From: Oscillospiraceae bacterium
GTDB taxonomy: Bacteria > Bacillota > Clostridia > Oscillospirales > Acutalibacteraceae
DNA length: 40,528 bases
Assembly (NCBI GenBank): GCA_009777055.1
Contig: WRMQ01000013.1
Span: forward strand, 1-40,528
Direction of reading: 5' to 3'
Below the pieces are notes generated by a model, which ran no database searches, was not told the origin of the DNA, and saw only the letters and a list, made by a program, of their open reading frames with translations. Of the stretch, positions 26,976 through 36,966 are shown piece after piece; position 1 is the stretch's first letter; each line of letters starts with the position of its first letter. A program made the translations under genes and the position numbers.

Positions 26976-27245
26976 GTGAAGAACTCCTTTTGGTTTGTGT
27001 GATATGCGCTTCTAAGCTCCATTTTTCGTCCGCTGCAATATCAATAGAGGCTCCCGTCAATGTGGAGCGTCCTTCTTTTCAATGCTTATTATACCGTATT
27101 ATGTGGCCTTTGTCCAGCAAATTTTCGTGAAAGGGGTGGCCCATGTCGGACTTCGGCCTGCGCATCGGCATCGAAGGGGAACGGGGTTTTCTCATCATGC
27201 TTTCCCTCTTTTCTCGCCGGGGTAAAGCACCTTTTTGTAACAAAC

Positions 27246-27289
27246 AAAATCGCCCTTGCCGTGGCATCTGCCATAGCAAGGGCGATTTT
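27246..27289 (-). terminator. Strong terminator hairpin downstream of ppdK
   Basis: Perfect 14-bp arms AAAATCGCCCTTGC/GCAAGGGCGATTTT enclosing an inner palindrome TGGCA-TC-TGCCA; T-rich on the minus strand. Confidence 0.75.
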
Positions 27290-27333
27290 CAATTTTTGCC
27301 TAAATATAAACCTCTACCGTAACGAAGCAGAGC

Positions 27334-29976
27334 CTACGCCTTCCCTGTGCTAATCGCCGCCTGGGCCGCGGCCAGCCTGGCGATCGGCACGCGGAAGGGG
27401 GAGCAGCTCACGTAATTCAGGCCAAGCGCGTGGCAGAACTTTACGCTGCTGGGGTCGCCGCCGTGCTCGCCGCAGATGCCCAGCTTGATGTCGGGCCGGG
27501 TCGTCTTGCCCAGCTCCACGGCCATCTTCACCAGCTTGCCCACGCCGTTCTGGTCCAGGCGGGCGAAGGGGTCGCTCTCGAAGATCTTCGTCTCGTAATA
27601 GGCATCCAGGAAGGCGCCGGCGTCGTCGCGGCTGAAGCCGAAGGCCATTTGGGTGAGGTCGTTGGTGCCGAAGCTGAAGAACTCCGCCTCCTTGGCGATT
27701 TCGTCGGCCAGCACCGCCGCGCGGGGAATCTCAATCATGGTGCCCACCATATAGCGGAGCTTCTGGCCGGAGGCCGCGATGATCGCGTCCGCGGTCTTCA
27801 CCACGATGTCCTTGACGAACTTGAGCTCCTTGAGCTCGCCCACCAGGGGAATCATGATCTCGGGGACGATGTTGTATTCCGGATGCGCCTTGCTCACGGC
27901 CAGCGCCGCGTTGATGACGGCCGTGGTCTGCATCTCGGCGATTTCGGGATAGCTCACCGCCAGGCGGCAGCCGCGGTGGCCCATCATGGGGTTGAATTCG
28001 TGGAGGGAGTCGATCTTGTTCTTGAGCTCCTCGGCGCTGATTTCCAGCTCCGCCGCGATCTCGGCGATCTCCTCGGCCTTGGAGGGCAGGAACTCGTGCA
28101 GGGGCGGGTCGAGGAAGCGGATGGTCATCGGGCGGTCTTCCAGCACCTCATACATCTCGGTGAAATCCTTCTGCTGGTAGGGCAGCAGCTCCGCCAGGGC
28201 GGCCTTGCGCGCCGCAACATCCTTAGCGGCGATCATCTTGCGCATGGACTTGATGCGCTCGCCCTCGAAGAACATGTGCTCCGTGCGGCAAAGGCCAATG
28301 CCCTCGGCGCCGAACTTGACCGCCTGGGCGGTATCCTTCGGGTTATCGGCGTTGGTGCGCACCTTCATGGTGCGGCGGGCGTCGGCCCAGCTCATAAAGA
28401 GCTCGAAATCGCCGGTGATCTTCGCCTCGACGGTGGGAATGGCCCCGCCGTAGATCTTGCCCGTGGAGCCATCCAGAGAAACGTAGTCACCCTCGTTGTA
28501 TTGCTTGCCGGCAAGGGTAAAGCTCCTGGCCTCCTCGTTCATGACGATCTCGCCGCAGCCGGACACGCAGCAGGTGCCCATGCCCCGGGCAACCACAGCC
28601 GCGTGGGAGGTCATGCCGCCGCGCACGGTGAGAATGCCCTGGGCCGCGGCCATGCCTTCAATGTCGTCGGGACAGGTTTCCAGGCGCACGAGGATGACCT
28701 TCTCGCCTCTGGCGGCCCAGGCCTTGGCGTCCTCAGCGGTGAAGACGACGCGGCCGCAGGCGGCGCCGGGGGAGGCGGGCAGCGCCGCGCCAATGGGTGC
28801 GGCGGCCTTGAGGGCCTTGGTGTCGAACTGGGGATGCAGCAGCGCGTCCAGCTGCGCGGGCTCCACGCGGGCCACGGCCTCCTCCTCGCTGATCATGCCT
28901 TCGTCCACGAGGTCCACGGCGATTTTGAGGGCGGCGGCGGCGGTGCGCTTGCCGTTGCGGGTCTGGAGCATATAGAGCTTTTTGTTTTCGATGGTGAACT
29001 CCATGTCCTGCATATCCCGGTAATGATTTTCGAGCTTGTTGGCGATTTGCACGAACTGCTCATAGACCTCGGGCATTTCGTCCTTGAGCTGGGCGATCTT
29101 GTTGGGGGTGCGGATGCCGGCCACGACATCCTCGCCCTGGGCGTTGATGAGGTATTCGCCGTAAAGGGCATTCTCGCCGGTGGCGGGGTCCCGGGTAAAG
29201 GCCACGCCCGTGCCGGAATTGTTGTTGAGGTTGCCGTAGACCATGGGCTGCACGTTCACGGCGGTGCCCCAGCTGTAGGGGATCTCGTTCATTCTGCGGT
29301 AGGCGTTGGCGCGGGGGTTATCCCAGGAGCGGAACACGGCCTTGATGGACTCCAGCATCTGCGTTTTGGGGTCGGCGGGGAAGTCCGTGCCCTTTTCGCT
29401 CTTATAGAAGGCCTTAAAGCGCGCCACAAGGGTCTTCATGTCGCTCACGTCGAGCTCAATGTCCTCTTTCACGCCTTTTTCTTCCTTGAGCTCATCGATG
29501 ATGAGCTCAAAGCGCTTCTTGGAAAGCTCCATCACCACGTCGCTGAACATCTGGATAAAACGGCGGTAGGAATCATACACAAAGCGGGCGAACTCGGGCG
29601 TGTCGTTGCCCGCGATCATGCCGGCAGCCACGTCGTCGTTCAGGCCCAGGTTCAGGATGGTATCCATCATGCCCGGCATGGAAGCGCGCGCGCCGGAGCG
29701 GACGCTGACCAGCAGCGGATTGGCGGGGTCCCCCAGCTTCTTGCCGTTGAGCTCTTCAATCCTGGCCAGGGATTCGTCGATCTGCGCCAGAATATCCGCG
29801 CCGACAACCTTGCCGTCGTCGTAGTAGCGGGTGCAGGCCTCGGTGGTGACGGTGAAGCCCTGGGGCACGGGCATGCCCATGCGCACCATTTCGGCGAGGT
29901 TGGCGCCCTTGCCGCCAAGCAGCTCGCGCATTGAGCCGTCGCCCTCGGAGAAAAGATAGACATACTTAGTCGCCAT
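27334..29976 (-). CDS. ppdK: Pyruvate, phosphate dikinase
   Basis: MATKYVYLFSEGDGSMRELLGGKGANLAEMVRMGMPVPQGFTVTTEAC...GGMTSHAAVVARGMGTCCVSG...FGTNDLTQMAFGFSRDDAGAFL. ATG at 29976 has GGAGG upstream. Confidence 0.97.
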   Translation of the reverse strand: MATKYVYLFSEGDGSMRELLGGKGANLAEMVRMGMPVPQGFTVTTEACTRYYDDGKVVGADILAQIDESLARIEELNGKKLGDPANPLLVSVRSGARASMPGMMDTILNLGLNDDVAAGMIAGNDTPEFARFVYDSYRRFIQMFSDVVMELSKKRFELIIDELKEEKGVKEDIELDVSDMKTLVARFKAFYKSEKGTDFPADPKTQMLESIKAVFRSWDNPRANAYRRMNEIPYSWGTAVNVQPMVYGNLNNNSGTGVAFTRDPATGENALYGEYLINAQGEDVVAGIRTPNKIAQLKDEMPEVYEQFVQIANKLENHYRDMQDMEFTIENKKLYMLQTRNGKRTAAAALKIAVDLVDEGMISEEEAVARVEPAQLDALLHPQFDTKALKAAAPIGAALPASPGAACGRVVFTAEDAKAWAARGEKVILVRLETCPDDIEGMAAAQGILTVRGGMTSHAAVVARGMGTCCVSGCGEIVMNEEARSFTLAGKQYNEGDYVSLDGSTGKIYGGAIPTVEAKITGDFELFMSWADARRTMKVRTNADNPKDTAQAVKFGAEGIGLCRTEHMFFEGERIKSMRKMIAAKDVAARKAALAELLPYQQKDFTEMYEVLEDRPMTIRFLDPPLHEFLPSKAEEIAEIAAELEISAEELKNKIDSLHEFNPMMGHRGCRLAVSYPEIAEMQTTAVINAALAVSKAHPEYNIVPEIMIPLVGELKELKFVKDIVVKTADAIIAASGQKLRYMVGTMIEIPRAAVLADEIAKEAEFFSFGTNDLTQMAFGFSRDDAGAFLDAYYETKIFESDPFARLDQNGVGKLVKMAVELGKTTRPDIKLGICGEHGGDPSSVKFCHALGLNYVSCSPFRVPIARLAAAQAAISTGKA

Positions 29977-30132
29977 GAATTCATTTACCTCCATATTATA
30001 AAAATTACCCGACTATTATATCAGATCAAAGAAAATAAGACAAGCCCGGAAATGTGAACAAGCGCAAAAACGCAAGAAAAGATTCACGGGGCTTCGAAGA
30101 TTTTTTTATCTATTATGACCGTACATAAGAAA

Positions 30133-30164
30133 AGCCGCCCCGCGGATTACTACACAGGGCAGCT
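30133..30164 (-). terminator. Candidate terminator downstream of the 30185-31129 gene
   Basis: AGCTGCCC...GGGCGGCT (one imperfect pair) followed by TTTTCTT on the minus strand. Confidence 0.4.
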
Positions 30165-30184
30165 ATTATTATATTCAGCCGGTT

Positions 30185-31129
30185 TTATCTCAGGGAGCTT
30201 CTCAGCTGATGCAGGTCCCGGGTGAGGTCGCCGAGCTCGTCGGACAGCTGGTCAAGCAGCTCCAGGGTAGAGGCGTCCATGGCGTTGTAGCCATAGCCGT
30301 AGGTGCCGCGCAGATTCTCGGCCTGCTGCAGCCGCGCGCGCAGCTGCTCCATGCGGCGCTGCACACGGCTCATGCTGAACATCAGCGACTCCGTGCCGTA
30401 ACCGCCGCTATAGGAGGAGACATAGGGGCTGGCGCCATATGTAGCGGCCCCCGCGCCGGGATAGCGGGGCTGCTCGCCATACGCGCCGTAATTTGAAGCG
30501 TGGGAGGGCGGCGCGTACTGCTGCTGCGCCGGCCTTTGGGGCTGATAGGCACCGTAACGCTCGTCGGCATTGGGATAGCCCGCGGGCGCGGCCGCATGCG
30601 CGCGCTGCTCATAGGAGGGCGCGATCTGCTGCGGCGTCAGCTGCTGCGGCGTGGAGGACTGCGGCGCGAAATTTTGCAGGGTGTAGCTGGGCTCGCTGAG
30701 GCCCTGCTGCGTCTGCGCGCCATAAAGAGCCTGCGGCGGCTGAGACGGCGCGTAGGGGTTTTGCTGCGCGGTGTATCCGCCGCTTTGCGGCTGCGGCTGC
30801 GCGGCATACCCGTTTTGCGGCTGCGCGGCATAGGGGTTCTGCGGCGGCGCGCCGTAGGGAGACTGCGGCGAAGCATAGGGATTTTGGCTTTGCTGGGCGC
30901 CGTAACCATTCTGCGTCTGCGCGCCATAGGTCTGCGGCTGCGTGGTCTGAACCGTCCTTAAACGTTCCACTTCTTGCGTCAACTCCTCATTGCGGCGCTT
31001 TTCGTCCTCATAGGAAGCCACAAGGGCTTGTACTTTGGAGCGCAGCAGTTCTTTTTTTTCCCGCTTTTCTCCGTCCGGAGCCGCGGGGGCCTGCAGCTCT
31101 TGCTGGCCGTCCATTCCGGTATACTCCAT
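30185..31129 (-). CDS. Hypothetical protein: N-terminal coiled coil, Q/P/N/Y/G/A-rich low-complexity middle, C-terminal coiled coil
   Basis: VQALVASYEDEKRRNEELTQEVERLRT; many QNPYA/PYGA/QNGYAAQPQ repeats; MFSMSRVQRRMEQLRARLQQAENLRG...LLDQLSDELGDLTRDLHQLRSSLR. Start ambiguous (31129 or 31138). Confidence 0.75.
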   Translation of the reverse strand: MEYTGMDGQQELQAPAAPDGEKREKKELLRSKVQALVASYEDEKRRNEELTQEVERLRTVQTTQPQTYGAQTQNGYGAQQSQNPYASPQSPYGAPPQNPYAAQPQNGYAAQPQPQSGGYTAQQNPYAPSQPPQALYGAQTQQGLSEPSYTLQNFAPQSSTPQQLTPQQIAPSYEQRAHAAAPAGYPNADERYGAYQPQRPAQQQYAPPSHASNYGAYGEQPRYPGAGAATYGASPYVSSYSGGYGTESLMFSMSRVQRRMEQLRARLQQAENLRGTYGYGYNAMDASTLELLDQLSDELGDLTRDLHQLRSSLR

Positions 31130-31286
31130 TTTTTTCATCCTTTCCGTATTTGCACGTCTTTTGCCGTAAAGTATCATATTTGCTTCATAGGTTCCGCTCT
31201 ATGATACTCTTTATACTTTACGATGTCAACATACGAAAGCCCTATTGGCCCTGGTTTTTTTGCACCTCGCGGCGGGATTTCCGCAT

Positions 31287-32345
31287 TCAGGAACGAAACA
31301 AAGGGAGCTTTGTCAAATCCAGGAACTCATATCCCAGGCTTCTGGCCCGGTCGATGATCTCCCCCATACCCTCCGCGTTGTCCCTCGAAACACTATGAAG
31401 CAGTATCACAGCACCGGGGTGCAGCCGTGAAATTACCGTGTCGGCGGCGTATTTTCCGCCCCGGCTGACGTTCACATCCCAATCGCTGTAGGAAAGCGAC
31501 CAAAACACGCTGGTGAAGCCAAGGGCCTCCACGGCGTCCAGGGCCACCTCGTTGTATTCGCCCCTGGGAAAACGGAAGAACGGCGCGGAATACCCGAATT
31601 TTGTGCGCAGATAGTTGTCGCTTTCAATGATTTCCCGCGCCATGCGGCCACGGTCGATCTCCGCGAAGGAGGGGTGCTTGGCCGAGTGGTTGCCCACGAT
31701 GTGGCCCTCCCCGATCATGCGGGCGACGATATCGGGCGCTGTTTTGAGCTCATCCAGGGTGCAGAAAAAGGCGGCGGGCACCCGTTTCTCCTTCAGCACA
31801 TCCAGCACAATGGCCGTGTTCCCGTTTTCGTAGCCGCAGTCGAATGTCAGGTACAGCGGTTTTTTCGCTGTATCGTTCCCGGCGGCGGCGTCATAGGTCA
31901 CGGCGGCATAGCCCTTGCTTTCGAAGAAGCGCTGGCTGTCGATGGATATCTGGTGGGGCAGGCCGTCCTTCGCCACGCCGTAGCTGTGCTCCACCTTTGT
32001 TGTGGGCAGGCCCGCCCGCCCCGGCTCGTCGATGGATATCACCCGTTCGGGCAGCGGAGCCAGGCCTGTAACGGTGCCGGCGTTCGCCAAGGCAGGGCCC
32101 TTGAGGATGACGGCGTTCGGTTTTTGCCCCGCCTGCGGGGACGCGGCGGCGGGCGGCACCACAGGCCATGCGGTCTGCGGCCAGGTCAGCGCCCCGGGAA
32201 GGGTGGAGCTCCCCTGCTGTGGCAGCGGCGCGATGCTGTTACAGGCCGCCAAAATGGCACAGAGACCCGCCGCCAGCACCGCGGTGAGTCCCCGTCCGAA
32301 GCGTATGCCTGTGCTTGATTTCCCGCTTAGTTTCATCTTTGACAT
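31287..32345 (-). CDS. Polysaccharide deacetylase, PdaA-like (delta-lactam-biosynthetic de-N-acetylase type)
   Basis: NodB motifs YLTFDCGYENGNTAIVLDVLKEKRVPAAFF, HIVGNHSAKHPS, FFRFPRGEYNEVALDAVEALGFTSVFWSLSYSDWD; lipoprotein-like N-terminus (GLCAILAACNS). ATG at 32345 after AGGAGG. Confidence 0.9.
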   Translation of the reverse strand: MSKMKLSGKSSTGIRFGRGLTAVLAAGLCAILAACNSIAPLPQQGSSTLPGALTWPQTAWPVVPPAAASPQAGQKPNAVILKGPALANAGTVTGLAPLPERVISIDEPGRAGLPTTKVEHSYGVAKDGLPHQISIDSQRFFESKGYAAVTYDAAAGNDTAKKPLYLTFDCGYENGNTAIVLDVLKEKRVPAAFFCTLDELKTAPDIVARMIGEGHIVGNHSAKHPSFAEIDRGRMAREIIESDNYLRTKFGYSAPFFRFPRGEYNEVALDAVEALGFTSVFWSLSYSDWDVNVSRGGKYAADTVISRLHPGAVILLHSVSRDNAEGMGEIIDRARSLGYEFLDLTKLPLFRS

Positions 32346-32410
32346 ATTCTCACTACCTCCTGGCTGATTGCAGTCAAAAGATAGTGTGCGCAAAAAACGC
32401 GGGATTTATG

Positions 32411-33019
32411 CTATGCCCCTTCCTTGCCGGGCCCGGTCACCCAGAAGGCTGTGGTCCACAGCGCGAAAGCGACCTCAATGAGCGCCAGCAGGGCGATGCC
32501 CTTGCCCAGCCGCAGCACCTGCACCGAGGGCTGCACAAACATGCCCAGAATATCCAGCAGGGTATTTTCGCCAAACAGCGAGATCAGGCTGAATTCCGGC
32601 GACATGAGCCTTTGCGCGAATTGGCCAAAGACGATATAGCCCGCCGCGAGGAGCGCCAGGGCCGCGCCCGTGATGATCAGCGTTGGCAGAGCCTTGCCGC
32701 TGGCCGCGTTGACGATCGCCGCCGCCAGCAGGACGATCACGCTCAGCGCGACAAGACCGTAGGCAATCACGCCCAGGCGCAGCTGCGGCGAAAAGACGAT
32801 GTCCTTCCATCCATCGCCGCCGCCCCCGGTCCCGGTCCCGGCGCCGGTGATGAGGCGGATAAAGGGGATTGAGACCTCCTCGCCCCAAAGAGGGGCGTTG
32901 TCGCCCAGCCCCAGATCGACGACAATGTAAAGCAGGGAGTTATACAGGATATTGGGCACCACGGTCAGCGCCAGCAGCACCCCTCCCACACGGCTGATGA
33001 TTTTGCCTGCTTTGCTCAT
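32411..33019 (-). CDS. Hypothetical membrane protein with about four TM helices
   Basis: Hydrophobic segments ISRVGGVLLALTVVPNILYNSLLYIVV, LGVIAYGLVALSVIVLLAAAIVNA, LIITGAALALLAAGYIVFG, IALLALIEVAFALWTTAFWV. ATG at 33019 after GGAAAGGAAG. Confidence 0.65.
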   Translation of the reverse strand: MSKAGKIISRVGGVLLALTVVPNILYNSLLYIVVDLGLGDNAPLWGEEVSIPFIRLITGAGTGTGGGGDGWKDIVFSPQLRLGVIAYGLVALSVIVLLAAAIVNAASGKALPTLIITGAALALLAAGYIVFGQFAQRLMSPEFSLISLFGENTLLDILGMFVQPSVQVLRLGKGIALLALIEVAFALWTTAFWVTGPGKEGA

Positions 33020-33069
33020 ACAAATCTTCCTTTCCGTCGCCATTGCTTCGGTTCATGTCTTCGATAAAG

Positions 33070-33795
33070 CTATCCCTGTGGGCTGAGCATACCGATAAAA
33101 GCGTACACCCGCTCAACGAATTGCAGCATTTTCATTTGAATCAAAACCGCGTTTCCGCTTATCCCTATTAAAAATTTAAGTAACAACAAGATCGGCAAAA
33201 CCAGAGGGAAGGCGAGCACACGGACAATAAGGGACTCACCGGGCTGCGTTTTTTCAAAAATAATCCGATAAAGATCAATCGATGAATATCTGTGGAAAAA
33301 CAAAGTATAGCTATTGCTTTCCACGATCGTATTATCTTCATCCTCGTAATAAGCCTGCACCCGGAATACCCTGTTAGTTAATGTTTCTAGCAGCTCGCTG
33401 GGGCGGGGTACTACAAAAGACGGCTCAATCGCACCCTCCAGCGGAATATATGTAAGATCTTCAAAAAACGGAAGAAAATCCACATCCTGTCTTTCCGAAA
33501 TATCCATCATAATATCATCCAAGGCGTTACTGATAATATCCAAAAAGAACTCCAGATCATCGAAATTAATTTCCGCGTAATACCATTGGTATTTCAGTTC
33601 GGCATCCACGCCATCTGGCAGCTTGGCCTGTGTCTCAAGCACAACGTCTTTGTTGGCTCGCTTATGAGTCGCAGCGGCCAGTTCCTGCGTAAACACCGGC
33701 GGCGGATTCTCCTCCTCCGCGAAGGCCGGTACCGCCAGCGTAAAGACCAGCGCGAAACCAAGCAAAACCGCGAGCAGCTTTCGTATGTTTTTCAT
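33070..33795 (-). CDS. Secreted/membrane hypothetical protein with signal peptide
   Basis: MKNIRKLLAVLLGFALVFTLAVPAFAEEENPPPVF signal peptide; hydrophobic segment VRVLAFPLVLPILLLLKFLIGISG near the C-terminus. Confidence 0.65.
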   Translation of the reverse strand: MKNIRKLLAVLLGFALVFTLAVPAFAEEENPPPVFTQELAAATHKRANKDVVLETQAKLPDGVDAELKYQWYYAEINFDDLEFFLDIISNALDDIMMDISERQDVDFLPFFEDLTYIPLEGAIEPSFVVPRPSELLETLTNRVFRVQAYYEDEDNTIVESNSYTLFFHRYSSIDLYRIIFEKTQPGESLIVRVLAFPLVLPILLLLKFLIGISGNAVLIQMKMLQFVERVYAFIGMLSPQG

Positions 33796-33831
33796 GAAGG
33801 GCACCTCTTTCTGTGCTTTTTAGTTGCTTTT

Positions 33832-35490
33832 TTATATCGCGTTTTCCATTCCCGCTTTCAGCCTCTCCAGCACCCGTTTCTCTCCAAGCACCCGCATAAT
33901 CGCCCAAAGATCCGGGGTGTTCTCCCGGCCGGTGACGGCCAGACGGACCGCGCCGGACACATCGCCCACATGCCCCTTCCAGGGGGCGGGGTCGGCTTTG
34001 TAGGCCTTTACCTCCGGGCAGTAGCCCAGGGGCTCGCAGATGGATTTGATCCCGGCGAACCAGCTGTCCTTGTCGTCCTCCGCCCGGTATACATCAATAT
34101 AGGCGGAGAGAATCCCGCTGTTTGAGGCGCTCTTGGGTGAAGCCTCGAACAGCTCGTCAAAGAAATAGGCATAGGCCTCTCTCAGCTGGCTCCAGCGGGC
34201 GAGATCCTTGCGGGGCTTTCCCTTCGCGCCGTCCCGGTCGATGGCCAGCATGGCCCCCGCGTAATCCGGGTCACGGGTCAGCAGCGCCGCGAGCTCCGGG
34301 TCATATGCCCGCGCCCAGGCGAGGGCGAGGTCATAGACCTGTGAAGACCGCATGCGGGAAATCACGTTTTTGCTCACGTCCTCCAGCTTCACCGGGTCAA
34401 ACAAAGCGCCGCTGGCGCTCATTTTCTTCAGGCTGAAGGGGAACTCCGGGAGCGGGGCCCCCGGGTTGGCCCTGCGCCAGTCCTCGAAGCTGGAGTTGAG
34501 CAGCGTCAGCAGGTATTCGTGCAGGGCCGCGTTGGGATAGCCCGCCCGCACAAGGGCGCCCACGGCGGATTCGGGATCCTTTCTTTTGCTGAGCTTGCGC
34601 TTGCCGCCCGTCTCCGGGTCGAGCTTCATCATGGGGGCGATATGCGCGTACTTCGGCGGCTGAAAGCCCAGCAGATGAAACAGCTGCGCGTGCAGGGGCA
34701 GGCTCGCCAGCCATTCATCGCTGCGCACCACATGGGTCACGCGCATGAGATGGTCATCCACCGCGTGGGCGAAGTGATAGGTCGGAATCCCGCTGGCCTT
34801 GAGCAGCACCACGTCCATGTCGTATTCGGGCAGCTCCAGCTTGCCGCGTATCAGGTCCCGCACAACGATTTTACGGCTGGCGTCCCCCGGCGAGCGCAGG
34901 CGCAGGGTGTAGGGCTCGCCCGCCCGCAGGCGCTCTATCTGCTCCTCCAGGGGCAGATCGCGGCACCTTGCCCATTTGCCGTAGTATCCTTTGTTTACCC
35001 CCTCGTTTTCCTGGCTCGCGCGAAGCTCGTCCAGGTCGCCGGAGGAGCAGAAGCAGGGGTAGGCCAGACCCCGCTCCGTCATCACCCTCGCGTAAGTATG
35101 GTAGATCTCTTTTCTTTGGCTCTGGGTATAGGGCTCGTACTCCCCTTTCTCCTCCCCGGGGCCCGTGACGCCCTCATCAACCGCGATGCCAAAGGCCCGC
35201 ATGTCGTTCACAAGGCCCGTCACGCCGTCCTCGACCTCGCGCTTTTTGTCCGTGTCCTCCATGCGCAGCAGGAACACCCCGCCGCTCTGGCTGGCCAGCA
35301 GCCTGTCCACGAACGCGCCCAGCAGATGGCCGATATGCAAGTAGCCCGTGGGGCTGGGCGCGAAGCGGGTCACCGCCGCGCCCTCCGGCAGCGCCCGCGG
35401 CGGATAAGTACGCTCCAGCTGCTCCGGCGCGGGCAGGTCCGCCGGGAAGAGCTCGTCCGCGAGCACAGAATATGGTGTTTTTTCCATCAT
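33832..35490 (-). CDS. gltX: Glutamate--tRNA ligase
   Basis: VTRFAPSPTGYLHIGHLLGAFVDRLLA (HIGH motif), KRKLSKRKDPESAVGAL (KMSKS-type). Confidence 0.93.
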   Translation of the reverse strand: MMEKTPYSVLADELFPADLPAPEQLERTYPPRALPEGAAVTRFAPSPTGYLHIGHLLGAFVDRLLASQSGGVFLLRMEDTDKKREVEDGVTGLVNDMRAFGIAVDEGVTGPGEEKGEYEPYTQSQRKEIYHTYARVMTERGLAYPCFCSSGDLDELRASQENEGVNKGYYGKWARCRDLPLEEQIERLRAGEPYTLRLRSPGDASRKIVVRDLIRGKLELPEYDMDVVLLKASGIPTYHFAHAVDDHLMRVTHVVRSDEWLASLPLHAQLFHLLGFQPPKYAHIAPMMKLDPETGGKRKLSKRKDPESAVGALVRAGYPNAALHEYLLTLLNSSFEDWRRANPGAPLPEFPFSLKKMSASGALFDPVKLEDVSKNVISRMRSSQVYDLALAWARAYDPELAALLTRDPDYAGAMLAIDRDGAKGKPRKDLARWSQLREAYAYFFDELFEASPKSASNSGILSAYIDVYRAEDDKDSWFAGIKSICEPLGYCPEVKAYKADPAPWKGHVGDVSGAVRLAVTGRENTPDLWAIMRVLGEKRVLERLKAGMENAI

Positions 35491-35563
35491 GAACCCCTAA
35501 ATCTCCTTGCAAACAAAATTTTTTCTTTTTGAAGCGGCCGTAATTGTTGTTTTTGCTGATACG

Positions 35564-35593
35564 TTATCCACATTATCCACCGGGTTTTCCACC
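35564..35593 (+). promoter_or_regulatory. Cluster of DnaA-box-like 9-mers
   Basis: TTATCCACA (35564-35572), adjacent TTATCCACC (35573-35581), TTTTCCACC (35585-35593). Confidence 0.4.
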
Positions 35594-35681
35594 GTAATCT
35601 GGTAATTTCCCATCAGATGGCAGGAAAACGCGCTTTTTTTCACAGTTTCTAGAACGCGGTGCCCGGAAATTGCCAAGTTCT

Positions 35682-36746
35682 TTATTCTTCGTGAATATTG
35701 CCGGTCAACCGGATTTCCCCCTCCGGCGAAAGGTGGGCGATCACACCGTTTTCCCCCACGGTGGAGTAGGTTGACGTGCGCGAAACCATCGTGAGATTCC
35801 ATTTTACGTTGGGATAGATTTTTCCCAGCGCGTTGGTTACGATGCCTATTTTAGGCCGCAGGCCGCGGACGAAGGGCATGGAGGTACTCGTGGCGTAGCC
35901 GTGATGGGGAAGCTTCAGCAGGTCGATCTCCCCGCCCACCTGGGCGGCGATTTCCTTTTCGAGGCCATGCCGGTTAGAGATGTCCCCCGCAAGCAGCGCG
36001 CGCGTCCGGCCCAGGGTGACAAGGGTCACGACGGAATTCTCGTTTTCGCCCCGCAAGCGCGGATTGTCGTAGCTGTCCAGGTTCAAAAACTGGATCTGCA
36101 TGGCGCCCATGGCGAAGGGCCCGGCGGGCAGCTCCTCCGCCAGCGCAAAGCCGCGCTGGTTCACAATATCCACAACGCGGCCGCGGATTTCCTCAATGCG
36201 CCAGCGTTCCAGCTCGTAGCCGTGCTGATTGACCGGGGAAAGCCCGCGCAGGTACGCCCGCTCCGTCCGGATATCGGGATCCGCCAGGATGAGGGGGAAG
36301 CCTCCCGCGTGGTCATAATGGTAGTGGCTGCACAGAATGAAATCCAGGGTCACACTGCCGTTGGCGTCCGCCGCCACCTTTTTCAGGTAGTCCAGAATCC
36401 GCGCCTCGGTGCCCTCCCGCGGCGCCGCGGGATTGGGGTTGTCGCCGCCCCAGCCGCTGTCGATCAGCGCGAAGCGCCCCTCGCTTTCCAGCAAAATCGC
36501 GTCCGCGTTGCCGACATTCAGAAAATGGACGCGGCTGCCCCCGTCCTTTTCGTTCACGAAAGCAAAGCTCTCCCGCTCCACGGGATAACGCTTTTCGAGC
36601 CGGCCACAAAAAAGAACGGTCATGATGTCCAGCACGAAGATGCTGAACATCAGATAAACCATTCCCAGCGCGATGCATGCTTTGAACGCCTTCCGCCGCC
36701 GTGGCCCGGCGTGATCTTTCTTATTCAAACTCCGGGCTTTCCTCAT
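35682..36746 (-). CDS. ComEC/Rec2-related MBL-fold hydrolase with N-terminal membrane segment
   Basis: VHFLNVGNADAILLESEGRFALIDSGWGG, LCSHYHYDHAGGFPLIL, LLAGDISNRHGLEKEIAAQ...DLLKLPHHGYATSTS; N-terminal TM ACIALGMVYLMFSIFVLDIMTVLF. Confidence 0.88.
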   Translation of the reverse strand: MRKARSLNKKDHAGPRRRKAFKACIALGMVYLMFSIFVLDIMTVLFCGRLEKRYPVERESFAFVNEKDGGSRVHFLNVGNADAILLESEGRFALIDSGWGGDNPNPAAPREGTEARILDYLKKVAADANGSVTLDFILCSHYHYDHAGGFPLILADPDIRTERAYLRGLSPVNQHGYELERWRIEEIRGRVVDIVNQRGFALAEELPAGPFAMGAMQIQFLNLDSYDNPRLRGENENSVVTLVTLGRTRALLAGDISNRHGLEKEIAAQVGGEIDLLKLPHHGYATSTSMPFVRGLRPKIGIVTNALGKIYPNVKWNLTMVSRTSTYSTVGENGVIAHLSPEGEIRLTGNIHEE

Positions 36747-36966
36747 CCAAATCCAAATTGGAAAGCAGGCGCTGCAGCTCCGCGGCCTCGTCCGCGCTCA
36801 GCGTGACACCCTTGCCCATCTTTTCGTGCTCCGGGGCCCATTCGCGGATATCGTACTTCGGCTCGCGGCCATTCCAGCTGATGAGGTTGAATTCCTTTGT
36901 CCAGCCCCGGGGTGTCTCGGAAAGCACACCCAGCTCCTCCACGATTTCGTATGAAAACTCTGCCAT
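36721..36966 (-). CDS. YdbC/PC4 (p15)-like single-stranded nucleic-acid-binding protein
   Basis: FSYEIVEELGVLSETPRGWTKEFNLISWNGREPKYDIREWAPEHEKMGKGVTLSADEAAELQRLL, characteristic PC4/YdbC pattern. Confidence 0.85.
   Translation of the reverse strand: MAEFSYEIVEELGVLSETPRGWTKEFNLISWNGREPKYDIREWAPEHEKMGKGVTLSADEAAELQRLLSNLDLDEESPEFE

Noticed and set aside
27430-29934. 834-aa plus-strand ORF opposite ppdK
   Set aside because: Antisense to a confidently identified, highly conserved gene; His/Gly/Ala/Leu/Val-heavy sequence is typical of a shadow ORF in GC-rich DNA.
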